11,122 bases of DNA from JAZRPG01 sp045649105 (GTDB lineage Bacteria; Bacillota; Clostridia; Oscillospirales; JAAYXM01), in assembly GCA_045649105.1 (NCBI GenBank), contig JAZRPG010000011.1:1-11122 (forward strand). The letters are read 5' to 3'. The notes under the pieces were generated by a model, which did not search any database, was not told the DNA's origin, and saw nothing but the letters and a program-made list of their open reading frames with translations. This document shows, piece after piece, positions 1 through 6,929 of this stretch; position 1 is the first letter of the stretch, and each line of letters opens with the position of its first letter. A program made the translations under genes and the position numbers.

Positions 1-810
1 GATCTTTACGGCGCGGGACAGTTCTGCGGCTCGTCAGGGTATGAGGAGGCGGCGGCACAGGGTCTTATTGCGGGAATAAATGCGGCGAGGAAGCTACAGA
101 AAAAGGAGCCTTTTACGCTTGACCGTGCCGATGCGTACATCGGTACGCTTATTGACGACCTTGTGACAAAAGGAACAAACGAGCCTTACCGCATGATGAC
201 ATCGCGCTCGGAATACCGGCTTCATCTGCGTCAGGATAACGCTGATTTGCGCCTTACGGAGCGCGGATATGAAATAGGCCTTGTCAGCCGAGAAAAGTAT
301 GAAAGAATGCTTAGAAAAAAGGAGCTCTGCGAGCGTGAGCTGTGCCGCGTGAAGAAAACCGTACTCCCTCCAAGCCGTGAGCTTTGCGATTTTCTTGTTG
401 CGCGCGGGACATCGCCGCTTGTAACGGGCGCTGCGGTTTCGGACCTTATCCGCCGTCCGCAGCTTGATTATGCGTCACTCGCGCCGTTTGATGAAGCACG
501 CCCGTCTCTTCCGCGTGAGGTGTGCGAGCAGGTGGAAATATCGCTCAAATATGACGGATATATAAGTCAGCAGCTTGAGAGGATAGAGCAGTTCCGCAGA
601 CTTGAGGGTATGGCGCTTTCACAGAATGAGGACTACGGAAATATACTCGGGCTTCGCATAGAGGCACGGCAGAAGCTTACGGCTTTCCGTCCGCAGTCTA
701 TCGGGCAGGCATCACGCATTTCAGGCGTGAGCCCTGCGGATATCGCCGCCCTTATATTATATTTAAAGAACAGAGGAAATGCGAAAAAAGGAGAGGGGGA
801 GAAGCTGTGA
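1..810 (+). CDS. mnmG: tRNA uridine-5-carboxymethylaminomethyl modification enzyme MnmG (GidA), C-terminal part
   Basis: MnmG is the FAD-dependent partner of the GTPase MnmE. Together they install the (carboxymethyl)aminomethyl group on the wobble uridine (U34) of several tRNAs in the cytoplasm. The frame is open from base 1 to the TGA at 808-810, giving 269 residues of a protein usually about 620-630 long, so roughly the first 57% lies outside the window. The fragment begins in the conserved AGQ..G..GYEEAAAQG FAD-domain segment (residues 5-20). The family block TKGTNEPYR..TSR.EYRL.LRQDNADLRLTE follows at about 55-86. The helical tRNA/MnmE-binding region includes KYDGYI (about 183-188), and the terminal signature IGQASRISGVSPADI lies at about 234-248. 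A short Lys/Glu-rich tail closes it. The first glycine motif reads QFCGSSGYEE where QINGTTGYEE is common, a mild variation. The stop overlaps the rsmG start by 4 nt, implying translational coupling. Confidence 0.97.
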   Translation, partial: DLYGAGQFCGSSGYEEAAAQGLIAGINAARKLQKKEPFTLDRADAYIGTLIDDLVTKGTNEPYRMMTSRSEYRLHLRQDNADLRLTERGYEIGLVSREKYERMLRKKELCERELCRVKKTVLPPSRELCDFLVARGTSPLVTGAAVSDLIRRPQLDYASLAPFDEARPSLPREVCEQVEISLKYDGYISQQLERIEQFRRLEGMALSQNEDYGNILGLRIEARQKLTAFRPQSIGQASRISGVSPADIAALILYLKNRGNAKKGEGEKL

Positions 811-1505
811 CGGAGCTTATGTGTGAAATACTTAATAAGCAGGGAATAGAGGCAGATGCCGGGCAGTTTATAAAATACTGTGACCTGCTCCTTAAGACTA
901 ATGAGGTGATGAATCTCACGGCAATTACAGAGCCGCGCGAGGTGCTCATCCGCCACTTTGCAGACTCGATTGCGCTTCTGGGATTATATGATTTTTCCGA
1001 TAAGCGAGTCATTGATGTCGGCTGCGGAGCGGGTTTTCCGGGGCTTCCTCTTCGTCTTGCAGAGCCGTCGGTTTCTCTGTGTCTTCTTGACAGCCTCGGA
1101 AAGCGCATAAGCTTTCTTAAAGATACGGTAGGTGAGCTTGGCGCTTCAGATGTAGAGTGCATACATGCGCGCGCGGAGGAGCAGGCGCAGATTGAGGGGT
1201 ACCGCGAAAGCTTTGATATTGCGGTGTCGCGCGCTGTTGCATCGCTTAACATGCTGTGTGAGCTTGCACTTCCGTTTGTAAAGGTGGGTGGGGTGTTTAT
1301 AGCCATGAAATCACAGAACTGTGAGGAGGAGCTTGAGAGTGCCGCCCGCGGAATTTCTCTGCTCGGCGGAAAGCTTTATGACCGTATTGACTATCCGCTG
1401 CACGATACGGGGATAACGCACACAGCGCTTATAATACAAAAAACAGCCCCGACGCCCGCAAAATACCCGCGCAGATTTGCAAAGATTAAATCATCTCCGC
1501 TTTAG
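807..1505 (+). CDS. rsmG: 16S rRNA (guanine527-N7)-methyltransferase RsmG (GidB)
   Basis: RsmG transfers a methyl group from S-adenosylmethionine to N7 of G527 in 16S rRNA; loss of this activity is known to give low-level streptomycin resistance. The protein is 232 residues, normal for the family (about 210-240). Visible motifs in order are NLTAI (36-40), RHFADS (49-54), the SAM-binding loop DVGCGAGFPG (70-79), LDSLGKR (94-100), the SRAVASL block (141-147) and the C-terminal YPRRFAKIKSSPL, which matches the family's YPR....K.PL ending. The start is a GTG at 807 that overlaps the mnmG stop as GTGA; a purine-rich AGGAGAGGGGG stretch ends a few bases upstream. This overlap and the shared strand make mnmG-rsmG one transcript, ended by the hairpin just after the TAG. 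In many Firmicutes rsmG is followed by noc/parA/parB; here it is not. Confidence 0.97.
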   Translation: MTELMCEILNKQGIEADAGQFIKYCDLLLKTNEVMNLTAITEPREVLIRHFADSIALLGLYDFSDKRVIDVGCGAGFPGLPLRLAEPSVSLCLLDSLGKRISFLKDTVGELGASDVECIHARAEEQAQIEGYRESFDIAVSRAVASLNMLCELALPFVKVGGVFIAMKSQNCEEELESAARGISLLGGKLYDRIDYPLHDTGITHTALIIQKTAPTPAKYPRRFAKIKSSPL

Positions 1506-1513
1506 AACAAATA

Positions 1514-1559
1514 AAAAAAGGAAGCATCTGAACCGAAGGGCACAGATGCTTCCTTTTTT
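1514..1559. terminator. Two-way intrinsic terminator between rsmG and the PHP gene
   Basis: A 17-bp perfect stem (1514-1530 pairing with 1543-1559) contains the GC-bearing core GGAAGCATCTG/CAGATGCTTCC and is flanked by A6 on one side and T6 on the other, with a 12-nt loop. Read on the plus strand it ends rsmG 9 nt after its stop. Read on the minus strand it ends the PHP-domain gene, whose stop is at 1571. The symmetric A and T tracts make it work in both directions. Confidence 0.93.
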
Positions 1560-1570
1560 ATTTATTTGTA

Positions 1571-2692
1571 TTAAAGTCCTCTTTCGTGGCGGATCAGCTG
1601 CCATGTAGAGTCGTAGAGGTTTTCAAAAACAGGGTTCTTAAGCGCTTCGCAGGTGAAGGACTGGCGCGGGGAGTTTATATCCTCACCTGATATTTCCATG
1701 AGCGAATATTTCTTTGCAAGCTCCTTGACGCGCAAAAGCTGCGGCATGGTGTTTCGGCTTGGCATGTATGTGACTGCATCAAAGCCGATTTTTGAGATTT
1801 CTTCAAACAGCAGGTCGAGGAAATCATCCTCAAACTTCTGCGTTTTTTTATCGCCCGTAACACTGTCGCCGACATCGCCGAGGTATGCATATGCGGAATA
1901 TGCGCCGATTTTCTTTGAAAAGGCGATGACATCGCGCACATCGGGGCACTCGTCTGTCGCATCAACATAGAACTTTTCGACGAGGCTGCTCTTGAGCACG
2001 CCGAGAAGGTCATATTCAAAATACGGGTTATCCTTCTTCTTTAGCCGCTCGAGATTTTTCGCGCTCGGCTCAATGCCATGGTCTGAGAGGAAAGCGAAAA
2101 CATCGCCGCGCGCGGAGATTTTTTTGGCAAGTGCGAAGAGAATGTGTCTCTCCGTTATGCTTCCGCCCTCTGAGGCTTTGGAGAGGGGAACGACATCGTC
2201 ATCAAAGCTGAGCGGGATTTTTGTAATCTCGGAAAGCTTTTCGACCATCTTGCGGTTGCGCACATTTCTCTTTTCGCGGAACGGTGCGAAAAACGCATCT
2301 GTCGCATCAAGGCTTTCATGCGGAATGGAGTGAAGCGCCATGTACACAACAGAGCGCTGGTCAGGGTTGTTTATCCTCTTTCCCGCAAGCGCGGTTTTCG
2401 AGAAGTCAACACGGCATTCCATGCCCACAGTGGTCGGAAAATCGAGAATCTCGCCTGCTTTTATAAACTCGCGGCAGCCGCTGACGCTGTCATGGTCCAT
2501 TATTCCTGCCGTTTCAAGCCCTGAGTTATACGCAAGCCACAGCGCCTTTGTCGGCGAATACGGCGAGAAGGAATAAAACGTGTGAATATGGTTGTTCACA
2601 AAGCCCTTTTTCTCAGGCGCGGGAGATTCGCGCTTCAGTCTTTCAAGCTCACGGAGGCGAACCTCCACACTGCTGTTATTTAATAAATCCAC
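1571..2692 (-). CDS. PHP-domain metal-dependent hydrolase/phosphoesterase of unknown substrate
   Basis: This 373-residue protein carries a PHP domain, a fold that binds two or three metal ions and usually hydrolyses phosphate esters (histidinol phosphatase, TrpH/YciV nucleotide phosphatase, DNA polymerase PHP domains). Visible motifs: NNHIHTFYS (33-41, the HxH pair H35/H37), IMDHDSVSG (64-72), GMECR (90-94), ALH (119-121) and ITERHI (179-184). The C-terminal motifs are unusual. Where PHP proteins normally show a GSDxH-type ligand, this one has SGEDINSPRQ (335-344), and the expected AHP-like site reads SAYAYLGD. The start is a GTG at 2692, 7 nt downstream of an AGGTGA ribosome-binding site; no ATG occurs until well inside the HxH region. 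It follows the aldolase/dehydrogenase gene by 27 nt and is almost certainly co-transcribed with it, ending at the shared terminator. A role in dephosphorylating or hydrolysing a substrate or product of that enzyme is inference only. Confidence 0.88.
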   Translation of the reverse strand: MDLLNNSSVEVRLRELERLKRESPAPEKKGFVNNHIHTFYSFSPYSPTKALWLAYNSGLETAGIMDHDSVSGCREFIKAGEILDFPTTVGMECRVDFSKTALAGKRINNPDQRSVVYMALHSIPHESLDATDAFFAPFREKRNVRNRKMVEKLSEITKIPLSFDDDVVPLSKASEGGSITERHILFALAKKISARGDVFAFLSDHGIEPSAKNLERLKKKDNPYFEYDLLGVLKSSLVEKFYVDATDECPDVRDVIAFSKKIGAYSAYAYLGDVGDSVTGDKKTQKFEDDFLDLLFEEISKIGFDAVTYMPSRNTMPQLLRVKELAKKYSLMEISGEDINSPRQSFTCEALKNPVFENLYDSTWQLIRHERGL

Positions 2693-2719
2693 TTTAAAAT
2701 CACCTGTCCGTGCTTAAAT

Positions 2720-4648
2720 TTATTTGAGCATGTTCTGTCCGCCTGTAACGGGGATTGCCTGACCTGTCTCATATTGCTGCTCCATGCAGTAAAGAACGGC
2801 GCGCGCAACATCAGGTACGCGGCAACCGCGGTTCATCGGAACTTTTGACTCATAAGCGCGGCGGACATCGTCGACAGTCTTTGCTCCGGGAACCTTGCCG
2901 GCGTTGAGATACTGAACAAAAAGCCCTTTTTCCGGGTCTGTCCACAGCGGGCCCTCAAGGAAGTTTCCGGGGCAGATTGAGTTTACCTTAATATTGAACG
3001 GAACAAGCTCAAGAGCAAAGCTCTGTGTAAGGCCGATGCCTCCGAATTTGCTTCCTGCATAGGCAAAGTTTTTGTTGCTTCCGTTAAGGCCGGATTTTGA
3101 GTTTATCTGGATTATGTCCATAGAATAGTCGGGGTTAAAGCGGTTCTGAATCTTCATTATTCTTGAGGCGTACTTTGCGCAGATGAAATACGCCGTGTAG
3201 TTTATTTTTGTGACAAAGTCGAGGTTTTCGACGGTCATCTCCTCAAGACTGCCTGCCCTGACTATGCCTGCGTTGTTGACAAATGCGTCAATTCCGCCGT
3301 ATGTAAGGACAGTCTTTTTGACAAGCTCTCTGACGGAGCCCTCGTTTGATACATCGGTTTTGCAGCTGAGTGCTTTGCCGCGGCCAAACTTTCCGCAAAG
3401 CTCCTCTGCAGCTGCGTCTGCTGTTTTGTCGTTAAGGTCTGCAATGACAACATTTGCACCGTTTTCGATGATTTCGGAAACGATTCCGAATCCGATTCCC
3501 TGCGCACCGCCCGTAACGATTACGACCTTTTCCTCAGCGCGCTTCATATCGCGCTTACGGCAGGGCTTTCCGAGCGACAAAATAAAGCGGCAATCCTCAT
3601 CAGACATGAGCGAAACACCACCGAATGCATCTGCATATATTGCGATTTTTGCCGCATCGCAGAACATGTCGCGCGCAATATCTGCCGCTTTCTTTGTCTT
3701 TCCGTGTGCAAAGAAGCCGAGCCCTTCAATGGCAATAATGGAAGGCTTCTCGCCATATTTTGCTTCATATTCAGAAATTGCGCTTTCTATAAGTGCGTAC
3801 TGCTTTTCGATGTCAGAATCTGCGCGCACAAACAGCGGATGTGCCTTGTAATACATCAGGTGGAAGAGCGTCGGAGGATTTGACACTGCGGAAAATTTTG
3901 CTTCTGTTGCAAACGGCATTGCAAAGCTGTCTGCAAAATATGTAACGATTGATGTATCGTTATCGGCAAGGAGCATGCGGAGCGCGGGCGCGATATAAGC
4001 CGCGCGGTCCGTATCTGTTCCTGCGCATGAATCATCTGTTATTGACGCCACCTGTGATTTTAATGTGTTCATTATGCTTTCATATAACGCCTCAACCTCG
4101 GAGAGTGTATCAGCCGAGACAAAAACACCGTGATTCTTAACGAAAATAACCTTTGTCTTTTCGCCGTTCTTTTCGCGGACTGCTTCTGCAAGACAGAAGC
4201 CCGTCTCTGCGGTGTCTACCCACAGTGCGTCAGGGAAAAGCTCGCCGACTTTTTTTGCAGCGTTCTTTGAGCAGGTGAGCCCGTTTACAAGAGCGGGATG
4301 CGTATGTACTACATATTTATATTGAATAAGGGCATGGAGCGCGGTCTCATTGCTCGGATGCTTTTCCTCATTGATGCAACGGCTGCGGCATATGTCGTGC
4401 ATGGCAAAATTTGTGCGCGCAGCGCAATCCTCAGGATAATCCTTCTCCCATATTTCTGAAAGAAGCCTGCGGTCAAGCGCGACAAAGTCATCTTCCGAAG
4501 CTGTGCCCAGGGCACGGCCCGAAGCCTTTATATAAAGGCATGTATCATCCTTAACGGATGCATTTCCGCCATCAGCAACGGTAAAATCACTATTGCTGCC
4601 GAAACGTCTTGAAACTTCGATAAGCTCTTTTAGTATTTCGTTTTTCAT
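2720..4648 (-). CDS. Bifunctional class II aldolase / short-chain dehydrogenase fusion (PRK08324/RhaEW-like)
   Basis: The 642-residue protein has an N-terminal class II (zinc) aldolase/adducin domain fused to a C-terminal short-chain dehydrogenase. Aldolase motifs: DGGNASVK (26-33), SNETALH (99-105, E101 as probable acid/base) and VVHTHP (113-118), with KNHG (171-174); H115, H117 and H173 are the expected zinc ligands. A middle segment (about 210-370) matches this fusion family. The dehydrogenase has VTGGAQGIG (378-386), D404 after the second strand (suggesting NAD over NADP), NNAG (458-461), S517, and YAGSK (530-534) as the catalytic Tyr/Lys. The best-known relatives split rhamnulose-1-phosphate and oxidise lactaldehyde, but no rhamnose kinase or isomerase is nearby, so the substrate is open. 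The frame continues upstream to an ATG at 4768, but that would lie before the promoter; the ATG at 4648, opening MKNEILKELI, fits the family N-terminus. First gene of a two-gene operon. Confidence 0.92.
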   Translation of the reverse strand: MKNEILKELIEVSRRFGSNSDFTVADGGNASVKDDTCLYIKASGRALGTASEDDFVALDRRLLSEIWEKDYPEDCAARTNFAMHDICRSRCINEEKHPSNETALHALIQYKYVVHTHPALVNGLTCSKNAAKKVGELFPDALWVDTAETGFCLAEAVREKNGEKTKVIFVKNHGVFVSADTLSEVEALYESIMNTLKSQVASITDDSCAGTDTDRAAYIAPALRMLLADNDTSIVTYFADSFAMPFATEAKFSAVSNPPTLFHLMYYKAHPLFVRADSDIEKQYALIESAISEYEAKYGEKPSIIAIEGLGFFAHGKTKKAADIARDMFCDAAKIAIYADAFGGVSLMSDEDCRFILSLGKPCRKRDMKRAEEKVVIVTGGAQGIGFGIVSEIIENGANVVIADLNDKTADAAAEELCGKFGRGKALSCKTDVSNEGSVRELVKKTVLTYGGIDAFVNNAGIVRAGSLEEMTVENLDFVTKINYTAYFICAKYASRIMKIQNRFNPDYSMDIIQINSKSGLNGSNKNFAYAGSKFGGIGLTQSFALELVPFNIKVNSICPGNFLEGPLWTDPEKGLFVQYLNAGKVPGAKTVDDVRRAYESKVPMNRGCRVPDVARAVLYCMEQQYETGQAIPVTGGQNMLK

Positions 4649-4661
4649 CGTGTTTTCAGAA

Positions 4662-4668
4662 CCCTTCT
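4662..4668 (-). promoter_or_regulatory. Ribosome-binding site of the aldolase/dehydrogenase gene
   Basis: On the minus strand this reads AGAAGGG, 13 nt before the ATG at 4648. The spacing is somewhat long. Together with the promoter just upstream it favours this start over the in-frame ATG at 4768. Confidence 0.5.
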
Positions 4669-4688
4669 GTCGTTTTTTTGTTATTACA

Positions 4689-4717
4689 ATTTTATCACTA
4701 AAGGGAATAAAAGTAAA
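4689..4717 (-). promoter_or_regulatory. Sigma-A type promoter for the aldolase/dehydrogenase-PHP operon
   Basis: On the minus strand TTTACT (4717-4712), a 17-nt spacer and TAAAAT (4694-4689) form a good vegetative promoter. Transcription would begin near 4682, leaving a leader of about 34 nt before the ATG at 4648. It lies back to back with the ilvB promoter, the two -35 boxes being 36 bp apart. Confidence 0.7.
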
Positions 4718-4736
4718 GTGCGGAGTTAATGCGAGG

Positions 4737-4751
4737 TAAAACACCGTTTTA
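4737..4751. promoter_or_regulatory. Short palindrome between the divergent promoters (candidate operator)
   Basis: TAAAAC-ACC-GTTTTA is a perfect 6-bp inverted repeat with a 3-bp centre. It lies between the -35 box of the leftward promoter (ends 4717) and the -35 box of the ilvB promoter (starts 4754). The position suits a regulator acting on one or both promoters. A repeat of this size can occur by chance in AT-rich DNA, and no regulator is encoded nearby. Confidence 0.3.
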
Positions 4752-4753
4752 AT

Positions 4754-4782
4754 TTGACATAATTTCAAAAAGCGTGTATTAT
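4754..4782 (+). promoter_or_regulatory. Sigma-A promoter for ilvBN
   Basis: TTGACA (4754-4759), a 17-nt spacer and TATTAT (4777-4782) make a near-consensus promoter. Transcription would start near 4789, only about 16 nt before the ilvB ATG, so this promoter leaves no room for a T-box or peptide-leader attenuator. Confidence 0.85.
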
Positions 4783-4804
4783 TTTGTAAAGAAGAGGTGA
4801 AAAG

Positions 4805-6361
4805 ATGCAGACGAGGATTATAACAGGCGCAGAAATCGTTGTTGAATGTCTTGAGGAGCAGGGCGTGGATTGCGTGTTCGGATATCCGGGCGCAAGTATA
4901 TTAAAGCTGTATGATGCGTTGTACAGATTTTCAAAGATCCGCCATTGCCGCACGGCGCATGAGCAGGGCGCGGCACACGCGGCTGACGGATATGCACGCG
5001 CAACGGGTCGCGTCGGCGTATGCCTCGCTACATCCGGCCCCGGAGCCACAAACCTGGTGACGGGAATTGCCGCTGCGTATATGGACAGCTCGCCCATCGT
5101 ATGTATCACATGCAATGTAAAAACTTCGCTTATCGCGCGTGATGCGTTTCAGGAAGCGGATATAACGGGCATTACCGCGCCTATTACGAAGAATAATTAT
5201 ATAGTTTCAGATGTGTCGGAGCTTGCCGATACAATAAGAGAGGCGTTTCGTGTGGCGTCAGGAGGGCGGCGCGGCCCTGTACTTGTCGATATAAACCAGG
5301 ACGTGCTGGAAGCCTGCGCGGAGTATTTTAAAAAGCCGCCCGAGGCAGAGAAAAAGCCGCCGTTTTCCGGGGACACAGAGCGCGCAAAGGAGCTTATATC
5401 CTTATCACAGCGCCCGGTTATACTCGCGGGAGGCGGTGTTTGTGCATCAGGTGCGCGCGCGCAGATAAGCCTTCTTGCAAAGCGCATCGGTGCGCCGGTT
5501 GCTGCAACGCTTATGGGGCTTTCGGCAGGGCTTTCAGGTATTGAGAGTTTTGTAGGCATGGCAGGAGCATATGGCGAGGCTCGTGCTCGGCAAGCGCTTT
5601 TAAAGAGTGACCTTATAATAGCCTGCGGCACGCGCTTTTCTGACAGGCTGACGGACGGCATACCGCTGAAAAAGCGAATTATACATATAGACATAGACCG
5701 CGCTGAGCTCGGCAAAAATGTTGACGCTGAGCTTGAGCTGTGCGGTGATTTGCGCGAAATTATTGAGCATATTCTTCAAAGTCCGATTGAAAACCGCGCG
5801 TACTGGTATGAGCCGGGCGGGAAAGAAGCAAAGCCTGCAGCGCGGCTTACGCCTGCGTCTGTTATGGCATGCGTCCCGGAGGGCGCCGTTGTCACGACGG
5901 ATGTGGGTTTGCATCAGATGTATGCGGCAAAGTATATAAAGTTCTGTAACGAGCGTTCTTTTATCACCTCGGGCGGCTTTGGTGCAATGGGATTTGGGCT
6001 TGGCGCTGCAATCGGTGCGGCTTTTGCGTCCCCCGGACGCACCGTGGTAAACATTACGGGCGACGGGAGCTTTCGTATGAACCTTACGGAGCTTGCCACG
6101 GTGAAAGAAAATAACCTTCAGATAGTAACAATTGTCCTTGATAATAAAAGCCTCGGTATGATTACGCACTGGCAGGATAAGCACCTTGGCGGAAGGCGCA
6201 TGGCAAGTGAGCTTTCCGTAAGCGTCGATTACGCTAAGGTTGCGGAGGGGTACGGAATTTTGGCGGAAACGCCTAAAAATGCCGGGGAGCTTCGCGAAGC
6301 AGTAAAAAAAGCATGTGACTCCGGTAAGGCATCGGTCATAATCTGCAAAATTAAGGGATAA
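4805..6361 (+). CDS. ilvB: Acetolactate synthase large (catalytic) subunit, short form
   Basis: The thiamine-diphosphate enzyme condenses two pyruvates to acetolactate (or pyruvate with 2-oxobutyrate), the first common step of valine, leucine and isoleucine synthesis. At 518 residues it is shorter than typical biosynthetic forms (about 550-600). Domains in order are the N-terminal TPP domain with GYPGAS (26-31) and the catalytic Glu E53 in HEQGAAHAADGYAR; FQEADI (115-120); the central domain with TLMGL (235-239) and TRFSDR (276-281); and the C-terminal TPP domain with GDGSF (419-423) and LDNKSLGM (445-452), the GDG...N metal/TPP site. The GMHG motif normal in this family reads GAYG (254-257), RFDDR is RFSDR, the linker near 330-350 is short, and the usual C-terminal tail is absent. 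An AGAGGTGA ribosome-binding site precedes the ATG. ilvN follows after 11 nt, which strongly supports the assignment despite these deviations. Confidence 0.9.
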   Translation: MQTRIITGAEIVVECLEEQGVDCVFGYPGASILKLYDALYRFSKIRHCRTAHEQGAAHAADGYARATGRVGVCLATSGPGATNLVTGIAAAYMDSSPIVCITCNVKTSLIARDAFQEADITGITAPITKNNYIVSDVSELADTIREAFRVASGGRRGPVLVDINQDVLEACAEYFKKPPEAEKKPPFSGDTERAKELISLSQRPVILAGGGVCASGARAQISLLAKRIGAPVAATLMGLSAGLSGIESFVGMAGAYGEARARQALLKSDLIIACGTRFSDRLTDGIPLKKRIIHIDIDRAELGKNVDAELELCGDLREIIEHILQSPIENRAYWYEPGGKEAKPAARLTPASVMACVPEGAVVTTDVGLHQMYAAKYIKFCNERSFITSGGFGAMGFGLGAAIGAAFASPGRTVVNITGDGSFRMNLTELATVKENNLQIVTIVLDNKSLGMITHWQDKHLGGRRMASELSVSVDYAKVAEGYGILAETPKNAGELREAVKKACDSGKASVIICKIKG

Positions 6362-6372
6362 GGTGAACTGTT

Positions 6373-6867
6373 ATGGCAAAAAATATTTTATCGGCTCTTG
6401 TAGAGAATAAGGCGGGAGTTCTTTCAAAGGTTTCCGGTCTGTTTTCAAGGCGTAATTTCAATATCCACAGTCTGGCGGTCGGCGAGACAAACCGAGAGGG
6501 CTTGTCGAGGATAACGATAATAGCGGACGGTGATGAACGCACGGTAAATCAGATAATAGCACAGCTTTCAAAGCTTCTGCCGGTCGTTACGGTGCGCAGA
6601 CTTGATACGGAGTCTGCCGTACAGAGCGAGCTGTGCCTTGTGAAGATTGCGGCAGGGGCGGGAGAACGCTCGGAAATTATGCAGATAGTCGATATTTTCC
6701 GTGCGCGTATAACAGATGTAACGCTTAAAACGCTTACCGTGGAGATAACCGGCCATGAGACAAAGGTAACGGCGTTTCTCGACATAATAAAGGATTTCGG
6801 AATTATAGAGCTTGCGCGCACAGGCTCGGTTGCACTTGCGCGCGGAACCTCAAATATTTATGAATAA
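6373..6867 (+). CDS. ilvN: Acetolactate synthase small (regulatory) subunit
   Basis: This 164-residue protein activates the catalytic subunit and confers valine feedback inhibition. It has the normal family layout: an N-terminal ACT domain (about 3-77) with the signature VENKAGVLSKVSGLFSRRNF (10-29), then the small-subunit C-terminal domain (about 84-157). G15 and N30 correspond by motif alignment to E. coli IlvH G14 and N29, positions known to be needed for valine sensitivity, so feedback inhibition is probably retained (inference). The ATG follows an AAGGTGA ribosome-binding site, 11 nt after the ilvB stop. A terminator lies right after the gene, so the operon holds only ilvB and ilvN; ilvC, ilvD and leu genes must lie elsewhere. 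The symbol ilvH would be equally acceptable. Confidence 0.96.
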   Translation: MAKNILSALVENKAGVLSKVSGLFSRRNFNIHSLAVGETNREGLSRITIIADGDERTVNQIIAQLSKLLPVVTVRRLDTESAVQSELCLVKIAAGAGERSEIMQIVDIFRARITDVTLKTLTVEITGHETKVTAFLDIIKDFGIIELARTGSVALARGTSNIYE

Positions 6868-6885
6868 GCATTGATATATAAAAAA

Positions 6886-6921
6886 CGCCAATCAGTGATT
6901 AACCCTGATTGGCGCTTTTTT
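6886..6921. terminator. Two-way intrinsic terminator between ilvN and the ATPase gene
   Basis: A 10-bp perfect stem CGCCAATCAG (6886-6895) pairs with CTGATTGGCG (6905-6914) around a 9-nt loop, followed by C then T6. On the other side an A-rich run (6880-6885) becomes a T tract on the minus strand. It lies 18 nt after ilvN and 8 nt after the convergent gene's stop, and should end both transcripts. Confidence 0.92.
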
Positions 6922-6929
6922 GTGTGATG

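Noticed and set aside
3210..3851. 213-codon plus-strand open frame inside the aldolase/dehydrogenase gene
   Set aside because: Low-complexity Ser-rich translation, no recognisable domain, and wholly antisense to well-conserved enzyme motifs.
4649..4768. In-frame 40-codon N-terminal extension of the aldolase/dehydrogenase
   Set aside because: It would begin upstream of the operon's own promoter and overlap the ilvB promoter. It has no family resemblance, whereas the family N-terminus starts at 4648.
4649..4804. T-box or amino-acid attenuator upstream of ilvB
   Set aside because: The promoter lies too close to the ATG, and there is no leader hairpin or T-box sequence.
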